64,000 bases of DNA from Pseudomonas bohemica (GTDB lineage: Bacteria; Pseudomonadota; Gammaproteobacteria; Pseudomonadales; Pseudomonadaceae): NCBI RefSeq assembly GCF_002934685.1, contig NZ_NKHL01000119.1, forward strand, positions 175,995-239,994, read 5' to 3'. A program made the translations under genes and the position numbers. Shown in pieces: positions 27,762 to 37,920 of the stretch (position 1 is its first letter; each line of letters opens with the position of its first letter). Under the pieces are notes generated by a model. It was given only the letters and a program-made list of their open reading frames with translations. It did no database searches and was not told the DNA's origin.

Positions 27762-29258
27762 ATGTTGCACACCAAACCTCCATTTCCCGACGCGCTGTAT
27801 AGCGCTGCGCAGGTGCGCGACCTCGATGCACGCCTGATCGCTGCAGGCACGCCAGGCTTCGAACTGATGCAGCGAGCAGCCCACGCTGCCTGGCGGGCGA
27901 TCCGTCGTCACTGGCCTGACGGGCAGCGGCTGACGGTCCTGGCCGGACACGGCAACAATGCCGGTGATGGCTATCTGATCGCAGCCTTGGCCCAGCGTGC
28001 CGGTTGGCAGGTCACTGTGCTGGCCGTGGGCGACTGCTCTGCGCTGACCGGTGACGCCGAGACCGCCTATAAGGAAGCGCTCGACGATAAGGTCGACATC
28101 CAGCCATGGAATCAGCAGCCGCTGAGCGGCATCGTGGTCGACGCGTTTTTGGGCACCGGGCTCAAAGGGGACGTCCGCGACCCTTACGCGTCGGTGATCA
28201 ACATCGTCAACGACAGCAGCTTGCCAGTCATCGCCGTCGACATTCCATCCGGGCTTTGTGCCGACACCGGGCGTACCTTGGGCGTGGCGATTCGTGCCGA
28301 CCTGACGGTGACCTTCATTGGCCTGAAGATCGGACTGTTCACTGGCGATGCGGCGGATCTGGTCGGCGAACTGGTGTTCGACGATCTGCAAGCTGATCCG
28401 GCGATCGTGGAACAGACGCCGATCAGCGTTACCCGTCTGGATACATTTAACCTGCCGAAGCTTGAACCGCGCCCGCGCACGGCCCATAAAGGCATGTTTG
28501 GCCGGGTTCTGGTCATTGGCGGCGATCTGGGTTTCGGTGGCGCTGCGTTGCTATCCACCGAAAGCACCTTGCGCACTGGCGCGGGCATGGTCACGCTGGC
28601 GACCCGTCCCGAGCATATCGCCGCGGCGCTGACTCGCTTCCCGGAAGTCATGAGTGCCGGTATCAGTTCGTCCAATCAGTTGATGGCACTGATCGAACCC
28701 GCCACCGTTCTTGTCGTGGGGCCGGGGATGGGGCAGCACAGTTGGGGGCGCAGCTTGTTGTCAGCGGCCGCCAATGCCGAGCGCCCGCAAGTGTGGGACG
28801 CCGATGCACTGAATCAGCTGGCAGCCGGTCTCGTGCAGTTGCCCAAGGATTGCGTGATCACCCCGCATCCCGGCGAAGCCGCGCGGCTGCTGGGCATCAG
28901 CACCAAAGAAGTACAGGCCGACCGCCCTGCGGCTGCTCGGGCGCTGGCGAAAAAATTTGATGCCGTTTGCGTGCTCAAAGGCAGCGGCAGCCTGATCGCC
29001 ACTCCCGCAGGCGAACTGGCGCTGGCCAATCACGGCCATCCGGCTATGGCGACCGGCGGTTTGGGCGACGTGTTGTCCGGAGTCATTGGCGCATTGCTGG
29101 CGCAAAAGATGCCTGCCTTCGATGCAGCCTGCCTGGCGGTCTGGTTGCATGCGCTGGCCGGTGAAAAATGCGGCGCCAGCGGCCGAGGGATGGCTGCCGC
29201 TGATCTGATTCCTGTCATTCGTACGCTTCTGGAGGAGCAACAACCGTGTCTGAGTTAA
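27762..29258 (+). CDS. nnr: Bifunctional NAD(P)HX epimerase/dehydratase
   Basis: A 498-residue metabolite-repair enzyme (YjeF). The N-terminal YjeF_N domain (GHGNNAGDGYLIA, VDAFLGTGL) epimerises hydrated NAD(P)H. The C-terminal ribokinase-like domain (VLVIGGDLGFGGA, ITPHPGEAARLLG, GGLGDVLSGVIGAL) dehydrates it using ADP. The last codons overlap the GTG of tsaE by 13 bases, and the pair sits at the head of the amiB-mutL-miaA-hfq cluster exactly as in other gammaproteobacteria. Confidence 0.96.
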   Translation: MLHTKPPFPDALYSAAQVRDLDARLIAAGTPGFELMQRAAHAAWRAIRRHWPDGQRLTVLAGHGNNAGDGYLIAALAQRAGWQVTVLAVGDCSALTGDAETAYKEALDDKVDIQPWNQQPLSGIVVDAFLGTGLKGDVRDPYASVINIVNDSSLPVIAVDIPSGLCADTGRTLGVAIRADLTVTFIGLKIGLFTGDAADLVGELVFDDLQADPAIVEQTPISVTRLDTFNLPKLEPRPRTAHKGMFGRVLVIGGDLGFGGAALLSTESTLRTGAGMVTLATRPEHIAAALTRFPEVMSAGISSSNQLMALIEPATVLVVGPGMGQHSWGRSLLSAAANAERPQVWDADALNQLAAGLVQLPKDCVITPHPGEAARLLGISTKEVQADRPAAARALAKKFDAVCVLKGSGSLIATPAGELALANHGHPAMATGGLGDVLSGVIGALLAQKMPAFDAACLAVWLHALAGEKCGASGRGMAAADLIPVIRTLLEEQQPCLS

Positions 29259-29716
29259 CCCTGCATCTGACGGGTGAAGAAGCGATGACCGACTTTGGTG
29301 CACGGATATCCCAAGTTACTGAAAGTAATGGGATTATTTTCCTGGAGGGGGATTTGGGCGCTGGCAAGACCACGCTTTCGCGAGGAATCATCCGCGGCCT
29401 GGGCCATGTAGGCGCGGTAAAAAGCCCGACTTTTACCCTCGTAGAACCTTACGAAATTGGGAGAAGTCGCGTGTATCACTTTGATCTTTACCGACTTGTT
29501 GATCCAGAAGAGCTAGAATTCCTCGGCATACGCGACTATTTCGAGGGCGAAGCGCTTTGCCTGATCGAGTGGCCCGATCTCGGTGCAGGCTTTTTGCCAA
29601 AGCCCGACCTGATCATTACCATTAGGCCGCACGCGGAAGGTAGAGCGCTGACTCTGAGCCCGAAAAGCTCGCGCGGTGAGAAGTGGTGTGCCGCTTTGGC
29701 TTTGGAATTCAAATAG
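29246..29716 (+). CDS. tsaE: tRNA t6A threonylcarbamoyl-transfer ATPase TsaE
   Basis: A 156-residue P-loop ATPase of the TsaBDE complex that installs t6A37 on ANN-decoding tRNAs. Walker A is GDLGAGKTTLSRG; KSPTFTLVEPY and HFDLYRL are family blocks. The GTG at 29246 lies inside the nnr 3' end and gives MSELTLHL. Confidence 0.95.
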   Translation: MSELTLHLTGEEAMTDFGARISQVTESNGIIFLEGDLGAGKTTLSRGIIRGLGHVGAVKSPTFTLVEPYEIGRSRVYHFDLYRLVDPEELEFLGIRDYFEGEALCLIEWPDLGAGFLPKPDLIITIRPHAEGRALTLSPKSSRGEKWCAALALEFK

Positions 29717-29718
29717 AT

Positions 29719-31158
29719 ATGGGGTTAGGTATGCGCATGCGCGCGCTGGTTACTGTGATTGGACTGCTGCTGACGACTCTGGCCGTCGACGCGTTGGCCG
29801 CTTCACAGGTACGAAGTGTCCGCTTATGGCGTGCTCCGGATAACACCCGACTGGTTTTCGACCTGTCCGGTCCGGTTCAGCACAGCGTCTTCACCCTTCA
29901 GTCCCCGGACCGCCTGGTGATCGACATCAATGGTGCGACGCTGGGTGGCTCACTCAACATTCCGACGGCCAACACTCCCATTACCAGCATGCGTTCGGCG
30001 CAACGTACGCCGGACGACCTGCGCGTGGTCATCGACCTGAAAAAGGCCGTGACCCCGAAAAGCTTCGTCCTGGCGCCGAATCAGCAGTACGGCAACAGGC
30101 TGGTGGTCGACCTTTATGACAACCCCGCGGACGCCAACCCGCCGCCGACCGTTGCCGACACGCCTGCAACCGTGGCGCCAGCGACGCCCGCGGTGCCGGT
30201 CAGTCCCTCGAAACCTGAAATCAAGCTGCCGCCTGTGCCCAACGGCAAGCGCGACATCGTGGTGGTGGTCGACGCCGGGCATGGCGGCGAAGACCCAGGC
30301 GCCTCAGGTGGCCAGGGTCAGAAAGAGAAAAACGTGGTGTTGTCGATCGCCAAGGAGTTGCAGCGTCAGATCAACGCCGAGAAAGGTTATCGCGCCGAAC
30401 TGACCCGCACTGGCGACTACTTCATCCCGTTGCGCAAGCGCACCGAGATCGCTCGCGCCAAGGGGGCCGACCTGTTCGTCTCCATTCACGCCGACGCTGC
30501 GCCCTCTTCAGCCGCTTTCGGTGCCTCGGTGTTCGCCCTGTCCGAGCGTGGCGCGACGTCCGAAACCGCGCGCTGGCTGGCGGACAGTGAAAACCGTTCC
30601 GACTTGATCGGCGGGGCAGGTGCCGTGAGCCTGGACGACAAGGACCGCATGCTGGCGGGCGTACTGCTCGACCTGTCGATGACCGCCTCCCTGACATCGA
30701 GCCTCAACGTCGGCCAGAAAGTTTTGACCAACATTGGCCGCGTTACTTCGCTGCACAAGGCACGGGTCGAGCAAGCGGGCTTCATGGTGCTCAAGTCGCC
30801 GGACATCCCGTCGATCCTGGTCGAAACCGGCTTTATCTCCAACGCAGCCGAGGCGAACAAACTACAAGGTGCGAGTCATCAGCAGGCGTTGGCGCGCTCG
30901 ATCACTGCAGGCGTGAAGCAGTTCTTCCAGCAGAATCCGCCTCAGGGCACTTATATCGCCTGGCTGCGGGATAACGGCAAGCTGGCGATGGGCGCCCGTG
31001 AGCACGTCGTGCGTCCTGGCGAATCGCTGAGCATGATTTCCGCGCGTTACGACATGAGCATGGCCACGCTTCGTTCGGCCAACAACCTGCGTTCCGATGA
31101 GTTGAAAGCCGGGCAGCAGTTGAAGATTCCGAGCGCGGAACTGGCGGGTGAGCCATGA
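29719..31158 (+). CDS. amiB: N-acetylmuramoyl-L-alanine amidase (AmiB/AmiC type)
   Basis: A 479-residue periplasmic amidase that splits septal peptidoglycan during cell separation. Order: signal peptide (ALVTVIGLLLTTLAVDALA), AMIN domain at about 28-130, Pro-rich linker, Amidase_3 domain at about 190-400 with zinc/catalytic motifs DAGHGGEDPGA, RTGDYFIPL, SIHADA and LVETGFISN, then a C-terminal LysM domain (VVRPGESLSMISARYDMS). ATG 29719 directly follows tsaE; ATG 29731 is an equally plausible start. Confidence 0.95.
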   Translation: MGLGMRMRALVTVIGLLLTTLAVDALAASQVRSVRLWRAPDNTRLVFDLSGPVQHSVFTLQSPDRLVIDINGATLGGSLNIPTANTPITSMRSAQRTPDDLRVVIDLKKAVTPKSFVLAPNQQYGNRLVVDLYDNPADANPPPTVADTPATVAPATPAVPVSPSKPEIKLPPVPNGKRDIVVVVDAGHGGEDPGASGGQGQKEKNVVLSIAKELQRQINAEKGYRAELTRTGDYFIPLRKRTEIARAKGADLFVSIHADAAPSSAAFGASVFALSERGATSETARWLADSENRSDLIGGAGAVSLDDKDRMLAGVLLDLSMTASLTSSLNVGQKVLTNIGRVTSLHKARVEQAGFMVLKSPDIPSILVETGFISNAAEANKLQGASHQQALARSITAGVKQFFQQNPPQGTYIAWLRDNGKLAMGAREHVVRPGESLSMISARYDMSMATLRSANNLRSDELKAGQQLKIPSAELAGEP

Positions 31159-33140
31159 CCGATCTGTTGCTCGATGAACCGGGTTTCGATGCTGGTGTAG
31201 GCGATAGCCCAGCGGCCCAGGCGGCACGCATTCAACTGCTCAGCCCGCGACTGGCGAACCAGATCGCTGCGGGCGAGGTGGTCGAGCGCCCTGCGTCGGT
31301 AATCAAGGAATTGCTGGAGAACAGCCTGGACTCCGGCGCCCGACGCATCGATGTCGACGTCGAGCAAGCAGGCATCAAACTTTTGCGCGTGCGCGATGAC
31401 GGCGGTGGTATTTCTTCTGAGGATCTGCCGCTGGCTCTGGCGCGGCACGCCACCAGCAAGATTCGCGAGCTCGAAGACCTCGAGCGGGTCATGAGCCTCG
31501 GTTTTCGTGGCGAGGCGCTGGCATCGATCAGCTCCGTCGCGCGCCTGACGCTGACTTCTCGTACGCGGGGCGCCGATCAGGCGTGGCAGGTGGAAACCGA
31601 GGGCCGCGACATGGCCTCGCGTGTTCAACCCGCTGCGCATCCGGTGGGCACGTCAGTGGAAGTGCGCGACCTGTTCTTCAATACCCCGGCGCGACGTAAA
31701 TTCCTCAAGGCCGAGAAGACCGAGTTCGATCATTTGCAAGAAGTGATCAAACGCATGGCGCTGGCACGCTTCGACGTTGCCTTCCATTTGCGCCATAACG
31801 GCAAAACTGTTCTGAGTCTGCACGAAGCCGGCGACGATGTTGCCCGCGCGCGACGTGTTTCGGCCGTCTGCGGGCCAGGTTTTCTGGAACAGGCGCTACC
31901 TATCGAAGTCGAGCGCAACGGCCTGAAACTCTGGGGTTGGGTTGGCTTACCGACGTTCTCGCGCAGTCAGGCTGACTTGCAGTATTTCTTCGTCAATGGC
32001 CGTGCGGTGCGCGACAAGCTGGTCGCCCATGCGGTGCGTCAGGCCTACCGCGACGTGCTGTTCAACGGGCGTCACCCGACGTTCGTGCTGTTTTTCGAGG
32101 TCGACCCGGCCGTGGTCGACGTCAACGTGCACCCGACCAAGCATGAAGTGCGTTTCCGCGACGGGCGCATGGTGCATGACTTCCTTTATGGCACCTTGCA
32201 TCGCGCGCTCGGCGATGTGCGCCCGGAAGATCAACTGGCTGGCACGACGTCGGTGACAGCGCTGGTGCGTCCAGCCGGACCGGAAGCCGGAGAGTTCGGG
32301 CCGCAGGGCGAAATGCGCTTGGCCAATAATGTACTGGAAACCCCGCAAGGGCCTGCCTGGAATGCTTCGACCAGCCCGGCGCCGGGCTCGGGCAGTGGCG
32401 CGGGCTATCAGTATCAGTACACGCCGCGTCCTTCGTCGGTGTTGCCTGCTGAAGAAGCGCAGGCTGCCTATCGCGAATTCTTCGCCCCGCTGCCGGGCAC
32501 TCCAGTAGGTGCTACGGCAAATGGTGCCGTCTCACTGCCTGAATCCCAGGGCGATGTGCCGCCGCTTGGCTACGCACTGGCGCAACTCAAGGGCATTTAT
32601 ATCCTCGCCGAGAACGCCCATGGCCTGGTGCTGGTGGATATGCACGCGGCCCACGAACGCATCATGTACGAGCGCCTGAAGATCGCCATGGCCAGCGAAG
32701 GTCTGAGCGGTCAGCCGCTGTTGGTGCCTGAATCGATTGCGGTCAGTCAGCGCGAGGCAGATTGCGCCGAAGAGCACATGACGACCTTCCAGCAACTGGG
32801 TTTCGAGTTGCAGCGTTTGGGGCCAGAGAGCCTGGCGATCCGGCAGATCCCGGCCTTGCTCAAGCAGGCCGAGGCCAATCGCCTGGTGCACGACGTGCTG
32901 GCCGATCTCATGGAGTACGGCACCAGCGATCGGGTTCAGGCACACATGAACGAGTTGCTCGGCACCATGGCCTGCCACGGTGCCATACGTGCCAACCGAC
33001 GCCTGGCGATTCCGGAAATGAACGGCCTGCTGCGCGACATGGAAAACACAGAGCGCAGCGGTCAGTGCAACCACGGCCGGCCGACCTGGACCCAACTGGG
33101 CCTGGACGATCTCGACAAACTGTTCCTGCGCGGTCGCTGA
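31155..33140 (+). CDS. mutL: DNA mismatch repair protein MutL
   Basis: A 661-residue GHKL ATPase that links MutS recognition to strand nicking. The N-terminal motifs are VIKELLENSLDSGA, RDDGGGIS and GFRGEALASISSV. The C-terminal region carries DMHAAHERIMYE, matching the metal-dependent endonuclease motif D-x-H-A-x2-E-x4-E used by MutL in bacteria without MutH, such as Pseudomonas. The middle linker (about 350-450) is low-complexity. It overlaps amiB by ATGA and is followed by miaA with TGATG overlap. Confidence 0.97.
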   Translation: MTDLLLDEPGFDAGVGDSPAAQAARIQLLSPRLANQIAAGEVVERPASVIKELLENSLDSGARRIDVDVEQAGIKLLRVRDDGGGISSEDLPLALARHATSKIRELEDLERVMSLGFRGEALASISSVARLTLTSRTRGADQAWQVETEGRDMASRVQPAAHPVGTSVEVRDLFFNTPARRKFLKAEKTEFDHLQEVIKRMALARFDVAFHLRHNGKTVLSLHEAGDDVARARRVSAVCGPGFLEQALPIEVERNGLKLWGWVGLPTFSRSQADLQYFFVNGRAVRDKLVAHAVRQAYRDVLFNGRHPTFVLFFEVDPAVVDVNVHPTKHEVRFRDGRMVHDFLYGTLHRALGDVRPEDQLAGTTSVTALVRPAGPEAGEFGPQGEMRLANNVLETPQGPAWNASTSPAPGSGSGAGYQYQYTPRPSSVLPAEEAQAAYREFFAPLPGTPVGATANGAVSLPESQGDVPPLGYALAQLKGIYILAENAHGLVLVDMHAAHERIMYERLKIAMASEGLSGQPLLVPESIAVSQREADCAEEHMTTFQQLGFELQRLGPESLAIRQIPALLKQAEANRLVHDVLADLMEYGTSDRVQAHMNELLGTMACHGAIRANRRLAIPEMNGLLRDMENTERSGQCNHGRPTWTQLGLDDLDKLFLRGR

Positions 33141-34111
33141 TGAGTGCTCTTCCTCCGGCCATCTTCCTGATGGGGCCGACCGCCGCCGGCAAGACCGACC
33201 TGGCCATCGAATTGACCAAGGTGCTGCCCTGCGAGCTGATCAGCGTCGATTCGGCGCTGGTCTATCGCGGCATGGACATTGGCACGGCGAAGCCATCAAA
33301 GGCGCTTTTGGACAAATATCCACACCGGCTGATCGATATTCTCGACCCGTCGCAGAGCTATTCCGCTGCGGATTTTCGCACTGACGCGTTGCGGGCCATG
33401 GCTGAAATCACTGGCAAAGGAAAAATTCCCCTGCTGGTCGGTGGCACCATGTTGTATTTCAAAGCTCTATTGGATGGCCTGGCCGACATGCCGGCTGCCG
33501 ATGCAGAAGTTCGCGCGCAACTGGAAGCAGAAGCGGCGAGCCGTGGCTGGCAGGCGTTGCACGACGAGTTGGCAAGTGTCGATCCTGTGTCGGCGGCCAG
33601 AATTCATCCCAATGATCCGCAGCGACTGGTTCGTGCGCTTGAGGTGTATCGGGTCAGCGGGACGAGCATGACCGCACACCGTGAGCAACAAAGTGCGCAA
33701 AGTGCTCAAGCTGGCGGTTCGGAGCGGCATCAATTGCCCTATACTGTCGCAAATCTCGCGATCGCTCCGATGGATCGCAAGGTACTGCACGACCGGATCG
33801 CACTGCGTTTCAGGCAAATGCTTGACGAAGGATTCGTTGAAGAAGTCGTAGCGTTACGTTCGAGGGGTGACCTGCAGTCGAATTTACCGTCTATAAGAGC
33901 TGTAGGGTATCGCCAGGTCTGGGACCATCTGGACGGCAAGCTGACACGGGACGAGATGCAGGAACGCGGCATCATCGCCACGCGCCAGTTGGCCAAGAGA
34001 CAGTTCACCTGGTTACGAAGCTGGGAAGATTTACACTGGTTGGACAGCCTGGCTTGCGACAATCTGCCACGCACCTTGAAATACCTGGGATCGGCCTCCA
34101 TATTGAGCTGA
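33140..34111 (+). CDS. miaA: tRNA dimethylallyltransferase MiaA
   Basis: A 323-residue enzyme that adds the isopentenyl group to A37 of UNN-reading tRNAs. P-loop GPTAAGKTD near residue 12, then SVDSALVYRGMDIGTAKP and PHRLIDILDP. The start ATG overlaps the mutL stop. hfq follows after 90 bases that probably hold its own promoter, since hfq is often separately expressed. Confidence 0.97.
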   Translation: MSALPPAIFLMGPTAAGKTDLAIELTKVLPCELISVDSALVYRGMDIGTAKPSKALLDKYPHRLIDILDPSQSYSAADFRTDALRAMAEITGKGKIPLLVGGTMLYFKALLDGLADMPAADAEVRAQLEAEAASRGWQALHDELASVDPVSAARIHPNDPQRLVRALEVYRVSGTSMTAHREQQSAQSAQAGGSERHQLPYTVANLAIAPMDRKVLHDRIALRFRQMLDEGFVEEVVALRSRGDLQSNLPSIRAVGYRQVWDHLDGKLTRDEMQERGIIATRQLAKRQFTWLRSWEDLHWLDSLACDNLPRTLKYLGSASILS

Positions 34112-34201
34112 GTCCTTGCAATAGCCGTCTATCCTTGGGGGGTAACGGCCCAAGCCAATGTTTTCGAATTTATTCTATTGATCCTTAAAGGAGTGCGGCA
34201 C

Positions 34202-34462
34202 ATGTCAAAAGGGCATTCGCTACAAGACCCTTACCTGAACACTTTGCGAAAAGAAAAAGTGGGGGTTTCGATCTATCTGGTAAACGGTATCAAGCTGCAA
34301 GGCACGATCGAGTCCTTCGACCAGTTCGTAATTTTGCTGAAAAACACTGTCAGCCAAATGGTTTACAAGCACGCTATCTCTACCGTCGTTCCGGTTCGTC
34401 CAATTCGTCTGCCTAGCGCGACCGAATCCGAACAGGGTGACGCTGAGCCAGGTAACGCCTGA
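34202..34462 (+). CDS. hfq: RNA chaperone Hfq
   Basis: An 86-residue Sm-like hexameric RNA chaperone. It shows the Sm1 block VYLVNGIKLQG-type sequence (SIYLVNGIKLQGTIESFDQF) and the Sm2 block VYKHAISTVVP. The C-terminal tail is short, as in Pseudomonas, with no long enteric-type extension. ATG 34202 is preceded by AAAGGAG. hflX starts 12 bases after the stop. Confidence 0.98.
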   Translation: MSKGHSLQDPYLNTLRKEKVGVSIYLVNGIKLQGTIESFDQFVILLKNTVSQMVYKHAISTVVPVRPIRLPSATESEQGDAEPGNA

Positions 34463-34474
34463 TAGGAGTCTGCC

Positions 34475-35776
34475 TTGTTCTTTGAGCGCCACGGTGGTGG
34501 TGAGCGGGCAATCCTCGTTCATTTGGATGGTCAGGACCCTGAGGCGCGCGAAGATCCGCAGGAGTTCCGGGAGCTGGCTCTTTCGGCAGGTGCCGATATC
34601 GTTGCGTTCATCAACGTGCCACGGCATCGGCCAACGGCCAAGTATCTGGTAGGCAGCGGCAAGGTCGAGGAATTACGCGACCTGGTCCACGCCGAAAAAA
34701 CCGATCTGGTCATTTTCAATCACGTCCTTACACCCAGTCAGGAACGCAACCTCGAACGTGTTTTCGAGTGTCGCGTGCTTGATCGTACGGGCCTGATTCT
34801 CGATATCTTCGCCCAGCGCGCGCGGACTCATGAAGGCAAGTTGCAGGTCGAGCTGGCACAGCTCGAGCACATGAGCACGCGTCTGGTTCGCGGCTGGACT
34901 CACCTTGAGCGTCAGGGCGGTGGTATCGGCCTGCGTGGCCCGGGTGAAACCCAGCTCGAGACCGACCGACGTCTGCTGCGGGTGCGCCTGCGTCAGATCA
35001 AGGGCCGTCTGGAAAAAGTCCGCAGCCAGCGTGACCAGGCCCGTCGCGGCCGTTCCCGTGCCGACATCCCAACCGTCTCCATCGTGGGCTATACCAACGC
35101 CGGTAAATCAACGCTGTTCAACGCAGTGACTGATTCCGACGTATACGCTGCCGACCAGCTGTTCGCGACCCTTGACCCGACTCTGCGCCGTCTGGAACTC
35201 AACGACCTGGGGCCGATCGTGCTGGCTGACACGGTGGGATTCATCCGCCATTTGCCGCACAAACTGGTCGAGGCCTTTCGGGCGACGCTCGAAGAATCGA
35301 GCAACTCGGACCTTCTGCTGCACGTCATCGACGCTCACGAGCCCGACCGCATGGAGCAGATCGAGCAGGTGATGGCGGTACTGGGTGAGATCGGTGCCCA
35401 GGACTTGCCGATGCTGGAGGTCTATAACAAACTCGATTTGCTCGAGGGGGTCGAGCCTCAGATTCAACGCGATGCCGATGGCAAGCCGCAGCGGGTCTGG
35501 GTTTCTGCTCGTGATGGTCGTGGTCTGGACCTGCTCAAGCAAGCCATTGCAGAGCTGTTGGGCAACGATCTGTTCGTTGGCACCCTGTGTCTGTCGCAAC
35601 GTTTCGCAAGGCTGCGTGCCCAGTTCTTTCAGCTGGGTGCGGTGCAAAGTGAAGAGCATGACGACGAAGGTCAGAGCTTGTTGGCTGTACGTTTACCCCG
35701 AGTTGAATTCAATCGCCTGGTGAGTCGCGAAGGACTGCAGCCGCTGGAATTCATCGAGCAACACACTTTGCAATAA
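34475..35776 (+). CDS. hflX: Ribosome-associated GTPase HflX
   Basis: A 433-residue GTPase that splits stalled 70S ribosomes under stress. The N-terminal HflX domain (TAKYLVGSGKVEEL; ERQGGGIGLRGPGETQLE) precedes the G domain with GYTNAGKSTLFN, LADTVGFI and NKLDLL. It starts at TTG 34475 with AGGAG upstream. Order hfq-hflX-hflK-hflC is conserved. Confidence 0.96.
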   Translation: MFFERHGGGERAILVHLDGQDPEAREDPQEFRELALSAGADIVAFINVPRHRPTAKYLVGSGKVEELRDLVHAEKTDLVIFNHVLTPSQERNLERVFECRVLDRTGLILDIFAQRARTHEGKLQVELAQLEHMSTRLVRGWTHLERQGGGIGLRGPGETQLETDRRLLRVRLRQIKGRLEKVRSQRDQARRGRSRADIPTVSIVGYTNAGKSTLFNAVTDSDVYAADQLFATLDPTLRRLELNDLGPIVLADTVGFIRHLPHKLVEAFRATLEESSNSDLLLHVIDAHEPDRMEQIEQVMAVLGEIGAQDLPMLEVYNKLDLLEGVEPQIQRDADGKPQRVWVSARDGRGLDLLKQAIAELLGNDLFVGTLCLSQRFARLRAQFFQLGAVQSEEHDDEGQSLLAVRLPRVEFNRLVSREGLQPLEFIEQHTLQ

Positions 35777-35872
35777 AAGCCTGAAGAAGCGGTTGTGCTG
35801 CTTCGACGGGCATTCTGTAGCATTGGTCGGCGCGCCGCGGGCGCGTCTTTGCTTTATCAGATGGAGAGCGCT

Positions 35873-37051
35873 ATGGCTTGGAATGAGCCGGGTGGCAACT
35901 CGAATAATCAGGATCCTTGGGGTGGTAAGCGCAAGGGCGGCGACCGCAAGGGGCCACCAGATCTCGACGAGGCCTTCCGAAAGCTGCAGGAAAGCCTGAA
36001 TGGGTTGTTCGGTGGTGGCAAGAAACGCAGTGGTGATGGCGGCGGCAATGGTGGCGGTTCGAGCAAGGGCGGCGGTTTTGGCCTGCTCGGCATCGGCCTT
36101 GTCGTGCTGCTCGCAATCTGGCTGTACAACGCCATCTACGTGGTCGACGAGCAGGAGCAGGCTGTCGTTCTGCGTTTCGGCAAGTACTACGAAACGGTCG
36201 GGTCGGGTCTGAACATCTATTTCCCGCCATTCGATCGCAAATACCTCGAAAACGTCACGCGCGAACGTGCGTACAGCAAGCAGGGCCAGATGCTCACCGA
36301 AGACGAGAACATCGTCGAAGTGCCGTTGACCGTGCAGTACAAGATCACAAACCTGCAGGATTTCGTGCTGAACGTCGATCAGCCTGAAGTCAGCCTGCAG
36401 CATGCAACCGAAAGTGCGCTGCGCCATGTGGTCGGCTCGACCGCCATGGATCAGGTGCTGACCGAGGGTCGCGAATTGATGGCCAGCGAGATCAAGGACC
36501 GCCTGCAGCGTTTCCTCGACACCTATCGCACCGGCATCACCGTGACTCAGGTGAACGTACAGAGCGCTGCGGCGCCGCGTGAAGTTCAGGAAGCCTTCGA
36601 CGACGTGATCCGTGCCCGTGAAGATGAGCAGCGTTCGCGCAACCAGGCTGAAACCTACGCCAACGGTGTGATTCCGGAAGCCCGTGGTCAGGCCCAGCGC
36701 ATTGTCGAAGACGCCAACGGTTACCGCGATGAAGTGGTTTCGCGCGCCAAGGGTGAGGCTGATCGCTTCACCAAGCTGGTCGCCGAATACCGCAAGGCGC
36801 CGGAGGTCACTCGCGAGCGTTTGTACCTGGACACCATGCAAGAAGTCTTCAGCAACACCAGCAAGGTGCTCGTGACCGGCGACAAGGGTCAAAACAACCT
36901 GCTTTATCTGCCGTTGGACAAAATGATCGAAAGCAGTCGTAACGGTTCGACACCATCGTCGAACGGGGCTTCGGCCACCGTCGTCGACCCGGGCTCTCGG
37001 GCTGCGGACATGCAACAGCAACGCGACACGCGCACTAGGGAGACTCGCTGA
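35873..37051 (+). CDS. hflK: FtsH modulator HflK
   Basis: A 392-residue SPFH/band-7 protein which, with HflC, forms a periplasmic cage around the FtsH protease. A Gly-rich cytoplasmic N-terminus (about residues 45-70) precedes one membrane segment (LLGIGLVVLLAIWLYNAIYVV) and the band-7 domain. The start MAWNEPGG at 35873 follows GGAGAG; the longer frame is not conserved. It ends four bases into hflC. Confidence 0.95.
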   Translation: MAWNEPGGNSNNQDPWGGKRKGGDRKGPPDLDEAFRKLQESLNGLFGGGKKRSGDGGGNGGGSSKGGGFGLLGIGLVVLLAIWLYNAIYVVDEQEQAVVLRFGKYYETVGSGLNIYFPPFDRKYLENVTRERAYSKQGQMLTEDENIVEVPLTVQYKITNLQDFVLNVDQPEVSLQHATESALRHVVGSTAMDQVLTEGRELMASEIKDRLQRFLDTYRTGITVTQVNVQSAAAPREVQEAFDDVIRAREDEQRSRNQAETYANGVIPEARGQAQRIVEDANGYRDEVVSRAKGEADRFTKLVAEYRKAPEVTRERLYLDTMQEVFSNTSKVLVTGDKGQNNLLYLPLDKMIESSRNGSTPSSNGASATVVDPGSRAADMQQQRDTRTRETR

Positions 37052-37920
37052 TGAGCAATAAATCTCTGGTCGCCCTGATTGTCTGTGTCGTACTGGCCGT
37101 TGTGGCGTGGAATAGCTTCTATATCGTCGCTCAGACCGAGCGCGCGGTGCTGCTGCAATTCGGTCGTGTGGTTCAGTCTGATGTTCCGCCGGGCCTGCAT
37201 GTGAAGGTTCCTTACGTGAACCAGGTGCGCAAGTTCGACGGTCGTCTGCTGACACTCGATGCGCCGACTCAGCGCTTCCTGACGCTGGAAAAGAAAGCCG
37301 TGATGGTCGATGCCTACGCCAAATGGCGCGTGAAGGACGCTGAGCGTTTCTACACTGCGACATCGGGTCTGAAGCAGATCGCCGACGAGCGTCTCTCTCG
37401 TCGTCTTGAATCGGGCCTGCGTGACCAATTCGGTAAACGGACCTTGCACGAAGCCGTGTCGGGTGAGCGTGACGCACTGATGGCCGACATTACCGCTTCG
37501 CTGAACAAGATGGCCGAGAAAGAACTGGGCATCGAAGTCATCGACGTCCGGGTCAAGGCCATTGACTTGCCGAAGGAAGTGAACCGCAGCGTGTTCGAAC
37601 GCATGAGCACCGAGCGTGAGCGAGAAGCCCGTGAGCATCGCGCCAAGGGTAACGAGCTGGCAGAAGGCATTCGTGCCGACGCCGATCGTCAACGCCGCGT
37701 GCTGCTGGCCGAAGCCTATCGTGAATCCGAGGAAGCACGTGGTGATGGCGATGCGCAAGCCGCAGCCATCTACTCCAAAGCTTACGGTCAGGATCAGGAG
37801 TTTTATGCGTTCTATCGCAGCCTGCGGGCCTACCGTGAAAGCTTCGCCAACAAGAGCGATGTGATGGTCCTCGATCCGGGCAGCGAGTTCTTCCGCTACC
37901 TGGAGAAAGCCAAACCGTAA
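37051..37920 (+). CDS. hflC: FtsH modulator HflC
   Basis: A 289-residue SPFH/band-7 partner of HflK, with an N-terminal membrane anchor (SLVALIVCVVLAVVAWNSFYIV) and a band-7 domain ending in the family block SYRAYRESF-like sequence near residue 265. It is last in the operon; a terminator lies 84 bases later. The yjeT/DUF2065 gene that follows hflC in E. coli and P. aeruginosa is not found. Confidence 0.95.
   Translation: MSNKSLVALIVCVVLAVVAWNSFYIVAQTERAVLLQFGRVVQSDVPPGLHVKVPYVNQVRKFDGRLLTLDAPTQRFLTLEKKAVMVDAYAKWRVKDAERFYTATSGLKQIADERLSRRLESGLRDQFGKRTLHEAVSGERDALMADITASLNKMAEKELGIEVIDVRVKAIDLPKEVNRSVFERMSTEREREAREHRAKGNELAEGIRADADRQRRVLLAEAYRESEEARGDGDAQAAAIYSKAYGQDQEFYAFYRSLRAYRESFANKSDVMVLDPGSEFFRYLEKAKP

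Noticed and set aside
35693..37477. A 594-codon open frame antisense to hflX/hflK
   Set aside because: It mirrors well-conserved genes and lacks any recognisable domain. Long antisense frames are expected at this GC content.
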